A DNA stretch of 64,000 nucleotides from Gammaproteobacteria bacterium (GTDB taxonomy: Bacteria > Pseudomonadota > Gammaproteobacteria > Francisellales > CACEW01): the NCBI GenBank assembly GCA_030652335.1, contig JAUSAW010000006.1, forward strand, positions 284,499-348,498, written 5' to 3'. Every line of letters starts with the position of its first letter. Within the stretch, counting starts at the first letter, position 1. The position numbers and the translations under genes are program-made. Of the stretch, positions 38,894 to 48,337 are shown one piece after another. The notes beneath the pieces are model-generated. The model was given only the letters and a program-made list of their open reading frames with translations, was not told where the DNA came from and searched no databases.

Positions 38894-39676
38894 ATGCTTA
38901 CTTATCCGCAAATTGATCCCATCGCTCTTAAGCTTGGACCTATAGCCGTGCATTGGTATGGCATTATGTATTTAATCGGCTTTGTTTTAACCTGGAGCCT
39001 CGGTGTTTACCGCAGCAAAAAACCGTGGTCTGTGGTTAAGCCTGATCAGGTGGCTGATGCGATCTTTTATGGCGCGCTAGGGGTTATTCTTGGTGGGCGC
39101 ACCGGTTATATGCTATTTTATGATTTCATCCCCTTTATTCATCAGCCTTGGACTATTTTAGAAGTCTGGGATGGCGGCATGTCTTTTCACGGTGGCTTAA
39201 TCGGCGTGATACTCGCTATGTGGTATTACAGCCGCAAAATTAATATTAATGTATTCGATTTAACCGACTTTTTTGCGCCTATGGTTCCGATTGGCTTGGG
39301 GCTTGGCAGAATCGGCAACTTCATCAATGGCGAGCTATGGGGCAGGGTTACGACCTCCCCAATCGGGATGATATTCCCAACTGGCGGCCCCTGGCCTCGT
39401 TATCCTTCGCAATTAATCGAATTATGTTTAGAAGGCATAACCCTATTTATTATCTTATGGACCACCTCGATTAAGCCCCGGCCTAGGATGCTGATTTCGG
39501 CTTTATTTCTACTGTTATACTCAAGCTTTAGATTTAGCGCCGAATTTTTCCGCCAACCCGACCCACAGTTAGGTTTTATAGCCTTTGGCTGGCTAACGAT
39601 GGGCCAGCTGCTTTGCGTGCCGATGTTTTTGTTGGGTGTTGGATTATGCGTTCATGTCATCCTGGGGCGCCGATAG
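38894..39676 (+). CDS. lgt: Prolipoprotein diacylglyceryl transferase
   Basis: Transfers diacylglycerol to the Cys of prolipoproteins in the inner membrane. The 260-aa product has the seven-helix layout, [11 protein letters not shown] near the start, SFHGGLIGV, and the Lgt signature [16 protein letters not shown]. The last codons (VILGRR then stop) are part of a palindromic type B repeat, so the natural C-terminus was replaced or extended by it. The catalytic segments are intact. Confidence 0.95.
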   Translation: MLTYPQIDPIALKLGPIAVHWYGIMYLIGFVLTWSLGVYRSKKPWSVVKPDQVADAIFYGALGVILGGRTGYMLFYDFIPFIHQPWTILEVWDGGMSFHGGLIGVILAMWYYSRKININVFDLTDFFAPMVPIGLGLGRIGNFINGELWGRVTTSPIGMIFPTGGPWPRYPSQLIELCLEGITLFIILWTTSIKPRPRMLISALFLLLYSSFRFSAEFFRQPDPQLGFIAFGWLTMGQLLCVPMFLLGVGLCVHVILGRR

Positions 39677-39692
39677 GCGAACCCGGGATCCA
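39656..39692. repeat. Palindromic repeat, type B, inner stem GCC/GGC
   Basis: GTCATCCTGGGGC, inner hairpin GCC-gata-GGC, GAACCCGGGATCCA. It supplies the stop codon of lgt. A shorter CTGGATCCAG palindrome follows at about 39728. Confidence 0.8.
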
Positions 39693-39740
39693 AACCACAG
39701 CGTCTCCTGATAACGCATAGCATTTATCTGGATCCAGAAA

Positions 39741-40505
39741 TTATTGGATAGCACACGTTGCAGCTCTTGTAGGGCTCACGATGCCAGACCAGTAATTAGA
39801 CCAGGTTGGCTCGCGTGCAGCTACTACCGTTGGCGCCAGGCTTGCCGCTATGCTTTCGGGTGGTGTACTAAGTGTTCCAGCAAATACAGTTTGAGGTTTG
39901 GTTGCAGCTAGTAGGGCATCGGCTGATTCCAGGAGCTTTTCCCCAGCATTCTTGTGAATTTCTCCTGTACTACGAAGTTTAACTTCGCCTATTAAAACTT
40001 GATCCAAAAAGATGGGCCAAGATACAGAAGCACTTTCATTTACAGTATTATACAAAATATTAGCATTCTGCATTTCTGCAATATAGTTACAAGTTTTTCT
40101 AAGAAAATTTTCTATTATATTTGCGCAGTGTTTAAATTTTTGACAAATAGCTATTTCATCTGCATCGAGAAAATGAGTTAGATCCTCATCTCCAATATCT
40201 GCTTTATTCAAGCCCTTGCTCTCTATGGCACCTAAAAGGACTGTATGCTCGCACCTAGAAGATGGTGTAAATTTACGTTCTTTCACAATACTATGGAGGT
40301 ATGCTCTTGATGCTTTTATGGCAAGTTCAATTGAAGTTACATATCGAATAATATTATGCTCTTCGGTGTTTAAGTCACGGCCAATTTTAGCTTGTTTGGC
40401 AGTTACTGCTGTATTAATAGCATCAACGCTAACCTTTGAAACGGCCGTGATAGCTTCTTCAAGCTCACGCTGCTGTGATTCAGTGAAGCCAAATGTGAAT
40501 AACAT
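39741..40505 (-). CDS. Unknown soluble protein, effector-like
   Basis: No family recognised. The 254-aa product is soluble and helical to about residue 200 (ESQQRELEEAITAVSKVSVDAINTAV at the start), then a Pro/Ala/Ser-rich tail with WSNYWSGIVSP. The frame runs back to a TTG at 40547 inside the terminator hairpin; the ATG at 40505, with GGGGA before it, is preferred. It follows the 1015-aa gene on the same strand, separated by a terminator, so expression would need read-through or a promoter that I do not see. Confidence 0.68.
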   Translation of the reverse strand: MLFTFGFTESQQRELEEAITAVSKVSVDAINTAVTAKQAKIGRDLNTEEHNIIRYVTSIELAIKASRAYLHSIVKERKFTPSSRCEHTVLLGAIESKGLNKADIGDEDLTHFLDADEIAICQKFKHCANIIENFLRKTCNYIAEMQNANILYNTVNESASVSWPIFLDQVLIGEVKLRSTGEIHKNAGEKLLESADALLAATKPQTVFAGTLSTPPESIAASLAPTVVAAREPTWSNYWSGIVSPTRAATCAIQ

Positions 40506-40545
40506 GACCCAATCCCCGCACAATTGATTTTGGATTGAGTCTAGC

Positions 40546-40575
40546 AAAAAAGGCGCCTTTGTGGAAGCGCCTTTT
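40546..40575 (-). terminator. Rho-independent terminator after the 1015-aa gene
   Basis: On the minus strand AAAAGGCGC-loop-GCGCCTTTT is followed by further T residues (T6 in total). It ends the transcript of the large effector-like gene. Confidence 0.85.
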
Positions 40576-40614
40576 AAGTATAAGATATATTATAAAAATT
40601 ACTTAGGTTAAGCC

Positions 40615-43600
40615 TTAGCTTTTGTCAGGTTTTGGTGTTGCACCGTGGCCTGCTGTCTGGGCAGCTGATTGAAGAACCGACAAAGCCGTACTGAAGTGAC
40701 CAGCAGTGGGGCCAAGGCCAGAAGTGACCTCCGTGGATAATGGAATAGTATCAACCTTTAAATCTATTCCAGTTGCTGGATGTGCTTGAGCGGCAGCTTC
40801 AGCTTCAAGTCTTGCTTTTCTAACGCTTGGACGTTCCATAAATCCATCAAAATCAACAGTAGGTATTATGCCAGAAGACACTGGTAAATTTGACGTAGAG
40901 GCCTGTGGTGCTACATCTTTAGTCATGGGTTTATCTAATTTAGCTGAAGCTTCAGCTTTAGCTTTAGCATTATAATAAGCTTCTGCAGAAGCAACGCTTT
41001 TTTGGTTCTCTATTTTAGCAGAATGCAAATAAGAGCCACCACCAACTAACAAACCTATGCCGACACCTATACCTATCGCAACAGGTAAGACCGCACCACC
41101 TGATAAGACGGTTAAAGCGATGGCTGTACCTATAGCTAAACCAATCGATACACCTAAGCCTATCGAGCGCCAGTTAAAAGCACCTTTTTTACGTTGAGTA
41201 GCTAAGAAGGCCTGTGCTTCGGATGATTGGTGCAAATTGGGAGCTTTGCTAATTTTCTGTTTAGCAGCAGCTACAACTTCATTATGTGCGCCGGTAGCAG
41301 TAACAACTTTACCTCCTACTACAGCGGTATAACTGCTTCGGTTGCTGGTGGGTGCAGTCATTGTTTTAAAATCAGCATCGGTTTCCAAAGCTCTATGATA
41401 TGCAGCCATTGTTCTTAAAGCCGCTTTTGGACTAGATTGTTGTAATGAGTTTTTCAAACTATCAGCGGCATTATGACGTTTAATGCTTTCGGATGCGCGT
41501 GGTGTCTCTTGAAGTTTTCTTTTGGCTTGCTCTATAGGTGTAAAATGATCAAGAGCTTCTCCAAATTTAGTCATCACATCCTTTACCGATTCATTTGTCT
41601 CAAGCAATGTTAAATGATTATTTTTTATATGAGCTAATTTATCTTGGAGAGCATAAATGCTATCTGCTTTGCCATTTGAACTATATAAATCTATTACAAC
41701 TTGTTGTAGAGCCGTTTTAAGCCCGGCAGGGATAGCATTTTCTTGAAGTTGAGCTAATAGATAATAGCTGGACTTGCTGAACTCAGGGCTGGAAGGGGTT
41801 ATGAAAAATGCCTTAACAAGTTCAGCATCTTGCCCTGTAAATTTAATGGGAGGTAATACTTCATAGTAGTTGCCTGTGTTATTAAATACGGCGGTATATT
41901 CATACTCAGCATCTAAAGTAATAGGAGCTCGTGCGACAGTATCAGTAGCTGAAGGCATCACTATAAATGAATTTATTTTTTGCTTGGCTGTAACACATGG
42001 TTTGCGGTCTTTAATAAAGCAATTTAAAGATAGAGGTTCTTCGTCTACCTTCATTCCATCTTCATTTAATAGTTTGATTCCATATAATTTATCCATTAAC
42101 AAGAAAAATTGTTGATTTAAATTAGCTGTAAACCCAGAGTTGGTTAAACCTAATGTTGTATTTATTTGATCTTTAAATAGTGCCTCTAAGGTTTCAGAAG
42201 GCATTGTCTCTAAGTTTAAAGAAGCGTTATTTTCACGGACAATGTCAGATAATAATCGCCCATTTACATAACCAATTTTTCGTTCACCACGACTAAAAAT
42301 AGGATCAGTAGATTCCGAGTGTAAGGTAATAAAGCCATGATTTAGATTAACACCAACATTTGGTAGCTCTTCATTAAAAAAGTTAATCAACTCTCGATTT
42401 GAGATATAGGCAAAAGAATGCAATCTTTGCGCCAGAGTTTCTTTTGGCTCAGTATGAAGCTCCCGGTTCAAATCGGCTAAGTAATCTTGTAACACATCCC
42501 GCTGACCGAGTTTAGCTAATCTACCAAGCACGTTTACAACTTCTTCGGTAGAATCAGAGGGGTGATCCGCAAGCCAGTTTTTGATGGCTAGTAAATCATT
42601 GATGGAGCGAGCCCTACTATCCGTATTTATGATGGTTAATGCTTTATTATAAAGAGCCGTTAATTCAGCTTTTCCTAAATAATTAGAGTCAGGTTTATTC
42701 AATAGAAATATATTTGCTTCCATTTTATCTTGGAAAACATCTAAAAAGGATTGTTCTTCAGTAACATCTCGGCTTCCAGCGTTTTTATTGCGAAGATTAA
42801 TAGCGCTAATACTCTCTATTTCTCTTTCTGCAGCAGGCGTGGCAAGTGTAAGAATTTCATTTGCATCGATAGCGAATTCTTCAGAGGCAAGTGATTGAGA
42901 TCTTCTTACAACAGTTCTTGCAAGTTGAAGTGAGGTCATCTTGTATAATAGTTCCGCTGAGTCTCGAAAAATACTTAATTCAGTTTCATACATGCCTTGT
43001 GAAACACTTAGGCCATAAATTAAATCATCTGCAAACATTTCTTCGCCGAGATATTGAACTTTCTTAGCCAAATTGGGATCAGTTGCCATTTTTGCTGTTA
43101 ATGCAGCTTCGTATTCAGTATAAGAAGTAGGGTTTTCATTAGAGCTATTTTTGACGTTCAGTTCATCGGCTGTAAAATTATAGCGTGCTAAATTTTCATT
43201 ATCAGCAGCCCCAACTAATACTATAGCATCTGGTTTTATAAATTTTTTCCATAGCACGTTGATACCAAATTTTATAATTTTCGCATTGAAATCACTGTTG
43301 GTATTAGCTAAGAAATCAGATACTTCGGGTTTAAGCTTCATTTTAGATGGGCGAATTGGGTCGCTTTCTAATAATGCCCTGCGGTAGTCAGAAAAGTTTT
43401 TGGCAGCAGCTTTCAAAAATAAGTCTTCTTGGGCTTTTGGATCTTTCTCTGCCGTTTCATGTTGAATAGAAGGAAGCTCTTTCATCTCAATGGTAGATGC
43501 TTTAATAATCAAAGGGGCATACGCGCTATGGTTTAAAAAGCGTGAAACATCTTCGACGGGACCATCTTTTTTTGGGTCGTGTGTTTTTGTCATTGTTTCA

Positions 43601-43662
43601 AATGCAGCCGCTAAGACTTCGCGGTCAAATTCGGTAAGTATTCTTCTGGATCCGTTCATCAT
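40615..43662 (-). CDS. Large unknown protein with a C-terminal membrane hairpin, PmrA-box promoter
   Basis: No known family. The 1015-aa product is mostly helical and charged. Around residues 583-617 it has EYTAVF...IKFTGQDAELVKAFF, and further on KFGEALDHFTPIEQA. Both have counterparts in the same order in the 613-aa protein at 46065, so the two are probably distant paralogues. Residues about 833-880 form a strongly hydrophobic Gly-rich double segment (GLAIGTAIALTVLSGG, IGIGVGIGLLVGGG) that could insert as a hairpin. The tail is Ala/Pro/Ser-rich. The promoter carries a PmrA-type box at 43811-43827. Size, membrane hairpin and regulation fit a Dot/Icm effector acting on a host membrane; that is inference. 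Confidence 0.8.
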   Translation of the reverse strand: MMNGSRRILTEFDREVLAAAFETMTKTHDPKKDGPVEDVSRFLNHSAYAPLIIKASTIEMKELPSIQHETAEKDPKAQEDLFLKAAAKNFSDYRRALLESDPIRPSKMKLKPEVSDFLANTNSDFNAKIIKFGINVLWKKFIKPDAIVLVGAADNENLARYNFTADELNVKNSSNENPTSYTEYEAALTAKMATDPNLAKKVQYLGEEMFADDLIYGLSVSQGMYETELSIFRDSAELLYKMTSLQLARTVVRRSQSLASEEFAIDANEILTLATPAAEREIESISAINLRNKNAGSRDVTEEQSFLDVFQDKMEANIFLLNKPDSNYLGKAELTALYNKALTIINTDSRARSINDLLAIKNWLADHPSDSTEEVVNVLGRLAKLGQRDVLQDYLADLNRELHTEPKETLAQRLHSFAYISNRELINFFNEELPNVGVNLNHGFITLHSESTDPIFSRGERKIGYVNGRLLSDIVRENNASLNLETMPSETLEALFKDQINTTLGLTNSGFTANLNQQFFLLMDKLYGIKLLNEDGMKVDEEPLSLNCFIKDRKPCVTAKQKINSFIVMPSATDTVARAPITLDAEYEYTAVFNNTGNYYEVLPPIKFTGQDAELVKAFFITPSSPEFSKSSYYLLAQLQENAIPAGLKTALQQVVIDLYSSNGKADSIYALQDKLAHIKNNHLTLLETNESVKDVMTKFGEALDHFTPIEQAKRKLQETPRASESIKRHNAADSLKNSLQQSSPKAALRTMAAYHRALETDADFKTMTAPTSNRSSYTAVVGGKVVTATGAHNEVVAAAKQKISKAPNLHQSSEAQAFLATQRKKGAFNWRSIGLGVSIGLAIGTAIALTVLSGGAVLPVAIGIGVGIGLLVGGGSYLHSAKIENQKSVASAEAYYNAKAKAEASAKLDKPMTKDVAPQASTSNLPVSSGIIPTVDFDGFMERPSVRKARLEAEAAAQAHPATGIDLKVDTIPLSTEVTSGLGPTAGHFSTALSVLQSAAQTAGHGATPKPDKS

Positions 43663-43794
43663 TAGTGTTCCCCGACCATCTTCCTGATATATTATGAATT
43701 CTATATACTATTTATAGACGATATAATCAGTTTAAACTTATATTTTTGTAAGACATTCGCTATAGTTCAGTAAAATACCCCTTTCTTATTTTCT

Positions 43795-43827
43795 ATTTTA
43801 TGATTAAATTCTTAAGGAAACCTTAAG
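43795..43827 (-). promoter_or_regulatory. PmrA-type box and -10 of the 1015-aa gene
   Basis: On the minus strand: CTTAAG-GTTTC-CTTAAG (43827 to 43811), 10 bp, TAAAAT (43800 to 43795). Box plus 10-bp spacing is identical in layout to the sites at 46002 and 61595. It also lies 11 bp before thyA, but too close to drive that gene from this box. Confidence 0.75.
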
Positions 43828-43838
43828 GCGAGACAGGC

Positions 43839-44633
43839 ATGGAACAATATTTAAATCTAATGAAAGATGTATTAGAAAACGGCACGCCTAAAGAAGATCG
43901 CACCGGCACAGGTACGTTAAGCGTATTTGGCCGTCAGATGCGTTTCGATCTAAGCAAAGGCTTTCCCTTGATCACCACCAAAAAAGCCCATCTGCGCTCG
44001 ATTATTCACGAGCTGCTATGGTTCCTAAAAGGCGATACCAATATCGCATATTTAAAAGAAAATGGCGTGAGGATTTGGGATGAATGGGCAGATGAGAACG
44101 GTAATTTAGGCCCGGTCTATGGTTCGCAATGGCGTTCTTGGCCTGCGGCAGATGGCCGTCATATCGACCAAATTACGCAGCTTATGCAGCAGCTTAAGGC
44201 TAATCCTGATAGTCGCCGCCTCATCGTATCGGCCTGGAATGTCGGCGAAATCGAGAATATGGCTTTGCCGCCTTGTCATGCCTTTTTCCAGTTTTATGTA
44301 GCCAATGGCAAATTATCCTGCCAGCTTTATCAGCGCAGCTGCGATGTATTTTTAGGCCTACCCTTTAATATCGCTAGTTACGCCTTATTGACCTATATGG
44401 TTGCGCAACAGGCCAATTTAGAAGTAGGGGACTTTGTTTGGACCGGGGGCGATGTGCATTTGTATTCCAACCATTTGGAACAAACGAAATTGCAGCTTAG
44501 CCGGCAGCCTTTTGCCTTGCCTACCCTTAGCATTAATCGTAAGCCTGATAGCATTTTTGATTATAAATTTGAGGATTTTGAGATCCTAAATTATGAATGT
44601 CACCCGCATATTAAAGCGCCAGTAGCTATTTAA
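43839..44633 (+). CDS. thyA: Thymidylate synthase
   Basis: Makes dTMP from dUMP with methylene-tetrahydrofolate. At 264 aa it has the same length as the Escherichia coli enzyme. The catalytic Cys is C146 in [12 protein letters not shown], the phosphate-binding Arg is in [13 protein letters not shown], and the C-terminus is [10 protein letters not shown]. The stop overlaps the folA start (TAATG), so both steps of the thymidylate cycle are co-translated. The pair is embedded among effector-like genes. Confidence 0.98.
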   Translation: MEQYLNLMKDVLENGTPKEDRTGTGTLSVFGRQMRFDLSKGFPLITTKKAHLRSIIHELLWFLKGDTNIAYLKENGVRIWDEWADENGNLGPVYGSQWRSWPAADGRHIDQITQLMQQLKANPDSRRLIVSAWNVGEIENMALPPCHAFFQFYVANGKLSCQLYQRSCDVFLGLPFNIASYALLTYMVAQQANLEVGDFVWTGGDVHLYSNHLEQTKLQLSRQPFALPTLSINRKPDSIFDYKFEDFEILNYECHPHIKAPVAI

Positions 44634-45109
44634 TGAAGCTTTCAGCCGTTGTAGCCTATAGCCAGAATCGCGTAATGGGCAAAAATAACCAATTACCCTG
44701 GCATTTGCCGGATGATTTAAAGCATTTTAAGGCCTTAACGGTCGGTAAGCCGGTATTAATGGGGCGCAAGACCTATGAATCCATCGGCAAACCTTTGCCT
44801 AATCGACGCAATATTATTCTAAGCCGAGACCCAGCTTTGCAAATAGCCGGCTGTGAGGTCATTCATTCTATCGATGAACTAAAGGCCACAGATGAAGAAA
44901 TAATGGTAATCGGCGGGGCGGAGATTTTTGCTATGCTACTGCCGCAAATCGACACCCTCTATCTAACTGAAATCCAAGCCAGTATCGATGGGGACGTTTT
45001 TTTTCCTACATTACCTTCTCAAGAATGGCAAGAAATCTCACGTCAGCATCATCCGTCTGATGCCACGCATCAATTTCCCTTCGATTTTATTCATCTTAAA
45101 AAGAAATAA
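44633..45109 (+). CDS. folA: Dihydrofolate reductase
   Basis: Regenerates tetrahydrofolate after ThyA. The 158-aa product has the DHFR features in order: VVAYSQNRVMGKNNQLPWHLPDDLKHF (Met20 loop, catalytic Asp), MGRKTYESIGKPLPNR (NADPH site) and VIGGAEIFAMLLPQ. Overlaps thyA by one base. Confidence 0.98.
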   Translation: MKLSAVVAYSQNRVMGKNNQLPWHLPDDLKHFKALTVGKPVLMGRKTYESIGKPLPNRRNIILSRDPALQIAGCEVIHSIDELKATDEEIMVIGGAEIFAMLLPQIDTLYLTEIQASIDGDVFFPTLPSQEWQEISRQHHPSDATHQFPFDFIHLKKK

Positions 45110-45162
45110 TTGTAAATATTGATCTATATTTATAGTTATTACATATTTATAGGGTGATTAAT

Positions 45163-45840
45163 ATGGTTTCAATAGATGCCAACTTAATTAAGCAACAAGC
45201 GAAACTTACGCATATTATAATCGATAGAATTAAGCTAACAAGGAAGCTTGCCGAGCTTGAACGACTTAAAGCTGAGTATATGCTTAACATTAAGCCTGGC
45301 AAGCATTGGAGCTTTATGCTGACGCAAGATGCGGTGGCTTTGCCTCGTTATATGGGAAGTAAGGTAGCAGAATCCAAAGTCGAGCTTGTCAGAAATCACC
45401 ATAATATTTTAAATGCTTTTGCAATAAGGGCAAATCAGTTCGAAAGCACTAGCACTAGAAAAATGGCTGGCAACCCTATACGAAGAAATAATCGATCTCA
45501 TAAAAATCTATTGTTAAATTTGTGGACTGGGCTGATTCATTCCCTTAGGGCCTTATTTAGCCCCCCAGTAAGGTCAATTAGTTATAATAGGCCTAGCGCA
45601 AGGAAGGTTATCAATATAGCGCCAAGTATAAGTGTAAAGGACGAGCTTGCACAACCCGCTAGTCATCGCAAACTACCCGCTAATAATCCTAATGCTACCA
45701 AAGCCAGTCATACGCCTTTCCCTGAACCTTCTGGATCTGCAAAGCAGGAAAAAGGAAAATATCACACGGATTTGTTTGTGGGTATCTACCCTGCCAAGGG
45801 CCGTAATCCTGACAATGGTGACGTAGAGGCTCCGCATTAA
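45163..45840 (+). CDS. Unknown basic protein, effector-like
   Basis: No family recognised. The 225-aa product starts with a charged helical, possibly coiled-coil part (residues about 8-50). An amphipathic stretch with Trp (LLLNLWTGLIHSLRALF, about 118-134) is followed by a Pro/Asn/Ser-rich basic tail. The helix-then-disorder arrangement resembles the C-terminal part of the 613-aa protein next door (WVAELISSFSHWIKSFW, then disordered). The frame has a GTG at 45154, but the ATG at 45163 fits the AGGG site. No PmrA box is seen. Confidence 0.65.
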   Translation: MVSIDANLIKQQAKLTHIIIDRIKLTRKLAELERLKAEYMLNIKPGKHWSFMLTQDAVALPRYMGSKVAESKVELVRNHHNILNAFAIRANQFESTSTRKMAGNPIRRNNRSHKNLLLNLWTGLIHSLRALFSPPVRSISYNRPSARKVINIAPSISVKDELAQPASHRKLPANNPNATKASHTPFPEPSGSAKQEKGKYHTDLFVGIYPAKGRNPDNGDVEAPH

Positions 45841-46001
45841 TCTTGTGGTAAAGCGATAGCTTTTTTCGGTATTTAAGGCTTATTGAATTTAAACCACAAA
45901 ATGTATTCATTTATAATCTATATTAAATATGTATAGATAAAATGGATAATAAAATGAGCATTATAAAAATAACAAAAGAAATGCCTAGATTATCAGCTTT
46001 C

Positions 46002-46034
46002 CTTAAGAAAACCTTAAGGTTTGCCTGGCATAAT
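46002..46034 (+). promoter_or_regulatory. PmrA-type box and -10 of the 613-aa gene
   Basis: CTTAAG-AAAAC-CTTAAG (46002-46018), 10 bp, CATAAT (46029-46034), 31 bp before the ATG. Same geometry as the two other sites in this window. Confidence 0.8.
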
Positions 46035-46064
46035 CATTGTAATTAAGCGAAAAGGAATTCGCGA

Positions 46065-47906
46065 ATGGACACCAAACATACCATATTAGTATTTCAAGGT
46101 GAGATCGATAGCTCTCCTGTTTCTACTTGGCAAGAGATAAAGGCGCTTGGATATCGCTTCAACCCTACGCCTCATCACTTAGGATCTGATCCACACAATT
46201 TGAGTCTATCGGGCAAGGGGCTGGGTGACTATTACTTAGAAGAACGAAGCTCTGCATTGTCTAAGGTATTGGGTGTATCCACTCCTGAATTCACGTCACT
46301 TTCACATATGATCGACTCTGCTTTATTAAAACCCGCTGACCGCACTGTGGCAATTTCAGAACAAAATTCTCCTAGCTTAGCTTATGAGCAGGGTATGTTT
46401 TCCTTGCTCCTTCATAATGTTGCTGCTGGACTGACATCACTTGAAGGACCGACTCATAGTGTTCACCCGGGTGTAAAGGTAAGAGGTAAAACAACAGGAG
46501 ATTTTGTTAATGAAAATGGACAGATTCTATTTCAAAGCTCACTTGCCTGCCAAAGTTTAGAATTTAAAGATGAGGATGGCAAAAAAACGAATATTCCGCT
46601 TCGTGTTCAAGTCGAGTATACGGCTAAGTTTGTTCAAGCAACTAATGTAAATGAATTAAGTTATTTTAAAATAAAATTTCCTATTATTATAAAAGGGCCG
46701 GATGCAGAAATTTTTCGAGAATTGTTTGTTCAAGGTAAAGTATCACAGCCTAACTTAGATATTATTCTTGGGCGTAAAAAATTAGGGCTTGGTATCTCGG
46801 ATCCTTTCGAAGTTTTGCTCAATCAAGAGCAGTCATGGCCAATTTTAAAAGAATTGGCAGAAAAAATTGTTACAGAAGGGTCTCAAGAATCTACAGCGCT
46901 CGTGCTAGACGGAGATGTTTCGCCTATTAAAGAAACTAAATCTATACGGCAGAGAAAATTGATTTTAGCTTTATATAAAGACCTATCTAATGCTGTGGCA
47001 GAATATCAATTATCAGAATTTGCCGATCCTGCTAAGTTAAGAGAGATGTTCTGGACTATTCAAAACCAATCGAGCATTCGAGGCAATAAGTTCGCTTATG
47101 AAATTTGTAAGAAATTTATAGCCTTAGCTGATAAATTAAGCCCAATTGAAAGTTTATTAAATCTCATAAGATCGACTGATTTTAAAGCGCAAGCTACTGA
47201 AGTTAAAAGAAACGCAATAATAGACATGATGGTTAGGCATATTAAAAGCACCACTGACTCTCAACAATTAAAGTCTATAATGAACGCTTTTAACGCTCAA
47301 GTGGTCAATCCTAACCGTGTTTTACATGCAAAGCCCTCCTCGCCTATACGCTATGGTGCAACGGGTTATAGTACTATTGCGCGAGCAGCACAGTTGCAAT
47401 TAAAGGCTTTTCAAGCTCATATTAACCCGCCAAAACAATTCCCAAAATCCTGGGTTGCAGAACTTATTTCTTCATTTAGTCATTGGATTAAAAGTTTCTG
47501 GAAACCTAAGGTGGTTCAAATTACACCACCATCGATGCCTGTACAAGTGAACGCAGACATAGGTACCAGCGTAGCCAGACAAGATTTGGTTTTGCCTGAA
47601 GGCAGCACTGCTGCTCCTCAAGCTATAAGTCCAGATGTTACAAAAAGTTTGAGGAATTCATTTGCTGGGGAGGACCCAAACTTACAGGCTATAGCAGTGG
47701 CTGAAAGCCCACTAAATACAAGAGGAATACCTATTCCTGGCCAGAATGAACATGCGCCTCATCAGCCCTTTGTCAATACGCCTCCGAAGTCAGGCAATTC
47801 TCTGGTATTTTTTAAAGGATCTTCGCGTTTAAATAAAAGTAATGCAACGCCAGTAAGACATCCAATACCGAAAGATGACGATTTTCCCTTTAAGATCGAT
47901 CTTTAA
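46065..47906 (+). CDS. Large unknown protein, PmrA-box promoter, effector-like
   Basis: No known family. The 613-aa product is soluble. VEYTAKF followed by IKFPIIIKGPDAEIFRELF (about residues 182-220) and KKFIALADKLSPIESLL further on correspond in sequence and order to segments of the 1015-aa protein at 40615-43662. An amphipathic Trp-rich segment at about 465-482 (LISSFSHWIKSFW) may touch a membrane. The last 120 residues are Pro/Ser/Asn-rich and end in [18 protein letters not shown] lies before the ATG. With its PmrA-type promoter it is a good candidate for a secreted effector; no enzymatic motif is visible. Confidence 0.8.
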   Translation: MDTKHTILVFQGEIDSSPVSTWQEIKALGYRFNPTPHHLGSDPHNLSLSGKGLGDYYLEERSSALSKVLGVSTPEFTSLSHMIDSALLKPADRTVAISEQNSPSLAYEQGMFSLLLHNVAAGLTSLEGPTHSVHPGVKVRGKTTGDFVNENGQILFQSSLACQSLEFKDEDGKKTNIPLRVQVEYTAKFVQATNVNELSYFKIKFPIIIKGPDAEIFRELFVQGKVSQPNLDIILGRKKLGLGISDPFEVLLNQEQSWPILKELAEKIVTEGSQESTALVLDGDVSPIKETKSIRQRKLILALYKDLSNAVAEYQLSEFADPAKLREMFWTIQNQSSIRGNKFAYEICKKFIALADKLSPIESLLNLIRSTDFKAQATEVKRNAIIDMMVRHIKSTTDSQQLKSIMNAFNAQVVNPNRVLHAKPSSPIRYGATGYSTIARAAQLQLKAFQAHINPPKQFPKSWVAELISSFSHWIKSFWKPKVVQITPPSMPVQVNADIGTSVARQDLVLPEGSTAAPQAISPDVTKSLRNSFAGEDPNLQAIAVAESPLNTRGIPIPGQNEHAPHQPFVNTPPKSGNSLVFFKGSSRLNKSNATPVRHPIPKDDDFPFKIDL

Positions 47907-48337
47907 CGCAACACGGCCAATATCACAATCGCAATCAATAGCACCGTCGGTACTTCATTAAAAAAGCGATAGAACCGATGGCTATGGATATTTTTATCCG
48001 CTCTAAAGGCTTTTAAGTAACGTCCGCACATGACTTGAAAGCCAAATAAAATAGCGACCAATACCAGCTTAACCATTAACCACACTGGCACGATGTGATA
48101 AGCCAAATAATATTCATGCATGAGCCCAATTCCAGTAAAGATAGTCAGGCCCATAGCTGGGTGGGTAATATAATAATTGAGTTTATATTCCATGATTTTA
48201 AAGGTGTTAGACGTGTTTTGGTCTAGGGTCTGGGCATGATAGACAAATAGTCTGGGTAGGTAAAAAAGACCTGCGAACCAGCATACGAAGCCGATGATAT
48301 GGAAGACTAGTAACCAGTTAAATAAGACGGTGTTCAT
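47903..48337 (-). CDS. hemJ: Protoporphyrinogen oxidase HemJ
   Basis: Membrane-bound enzyme of haem synthesis that oxidises protoporphyrinogen IX. The 144-aa product has four helices, and the family start [28 protein letters not shown] contains the conserved His. [27 protein letters not shown] near the C-terminus is also typical. It overlaps acs by 4 bp and is probably translated from the same transcript. Confidence 0.93.
   Translation of the reverse strand: MNTVLFNWLLVFHIIGFVCWFAGLFYLPRLFVYHAQTLDQNTSNTFKIMEYKLNYYITHPAMGLTIFTGIGLMHEYYLAYHIVPVWLMVKLVLVAILFGFQVMCGRYLKAFRADKNIHSHRFYRFFNEVPTVLLIAIVILAVLR

Noticed and set aside
43811..43838. The PmrA box read as a thyA regulator
   Set aside because: It ends 11 bp before the thyA start, and no -10 element fits on the plus strand; the minus-strand geometry is exact.
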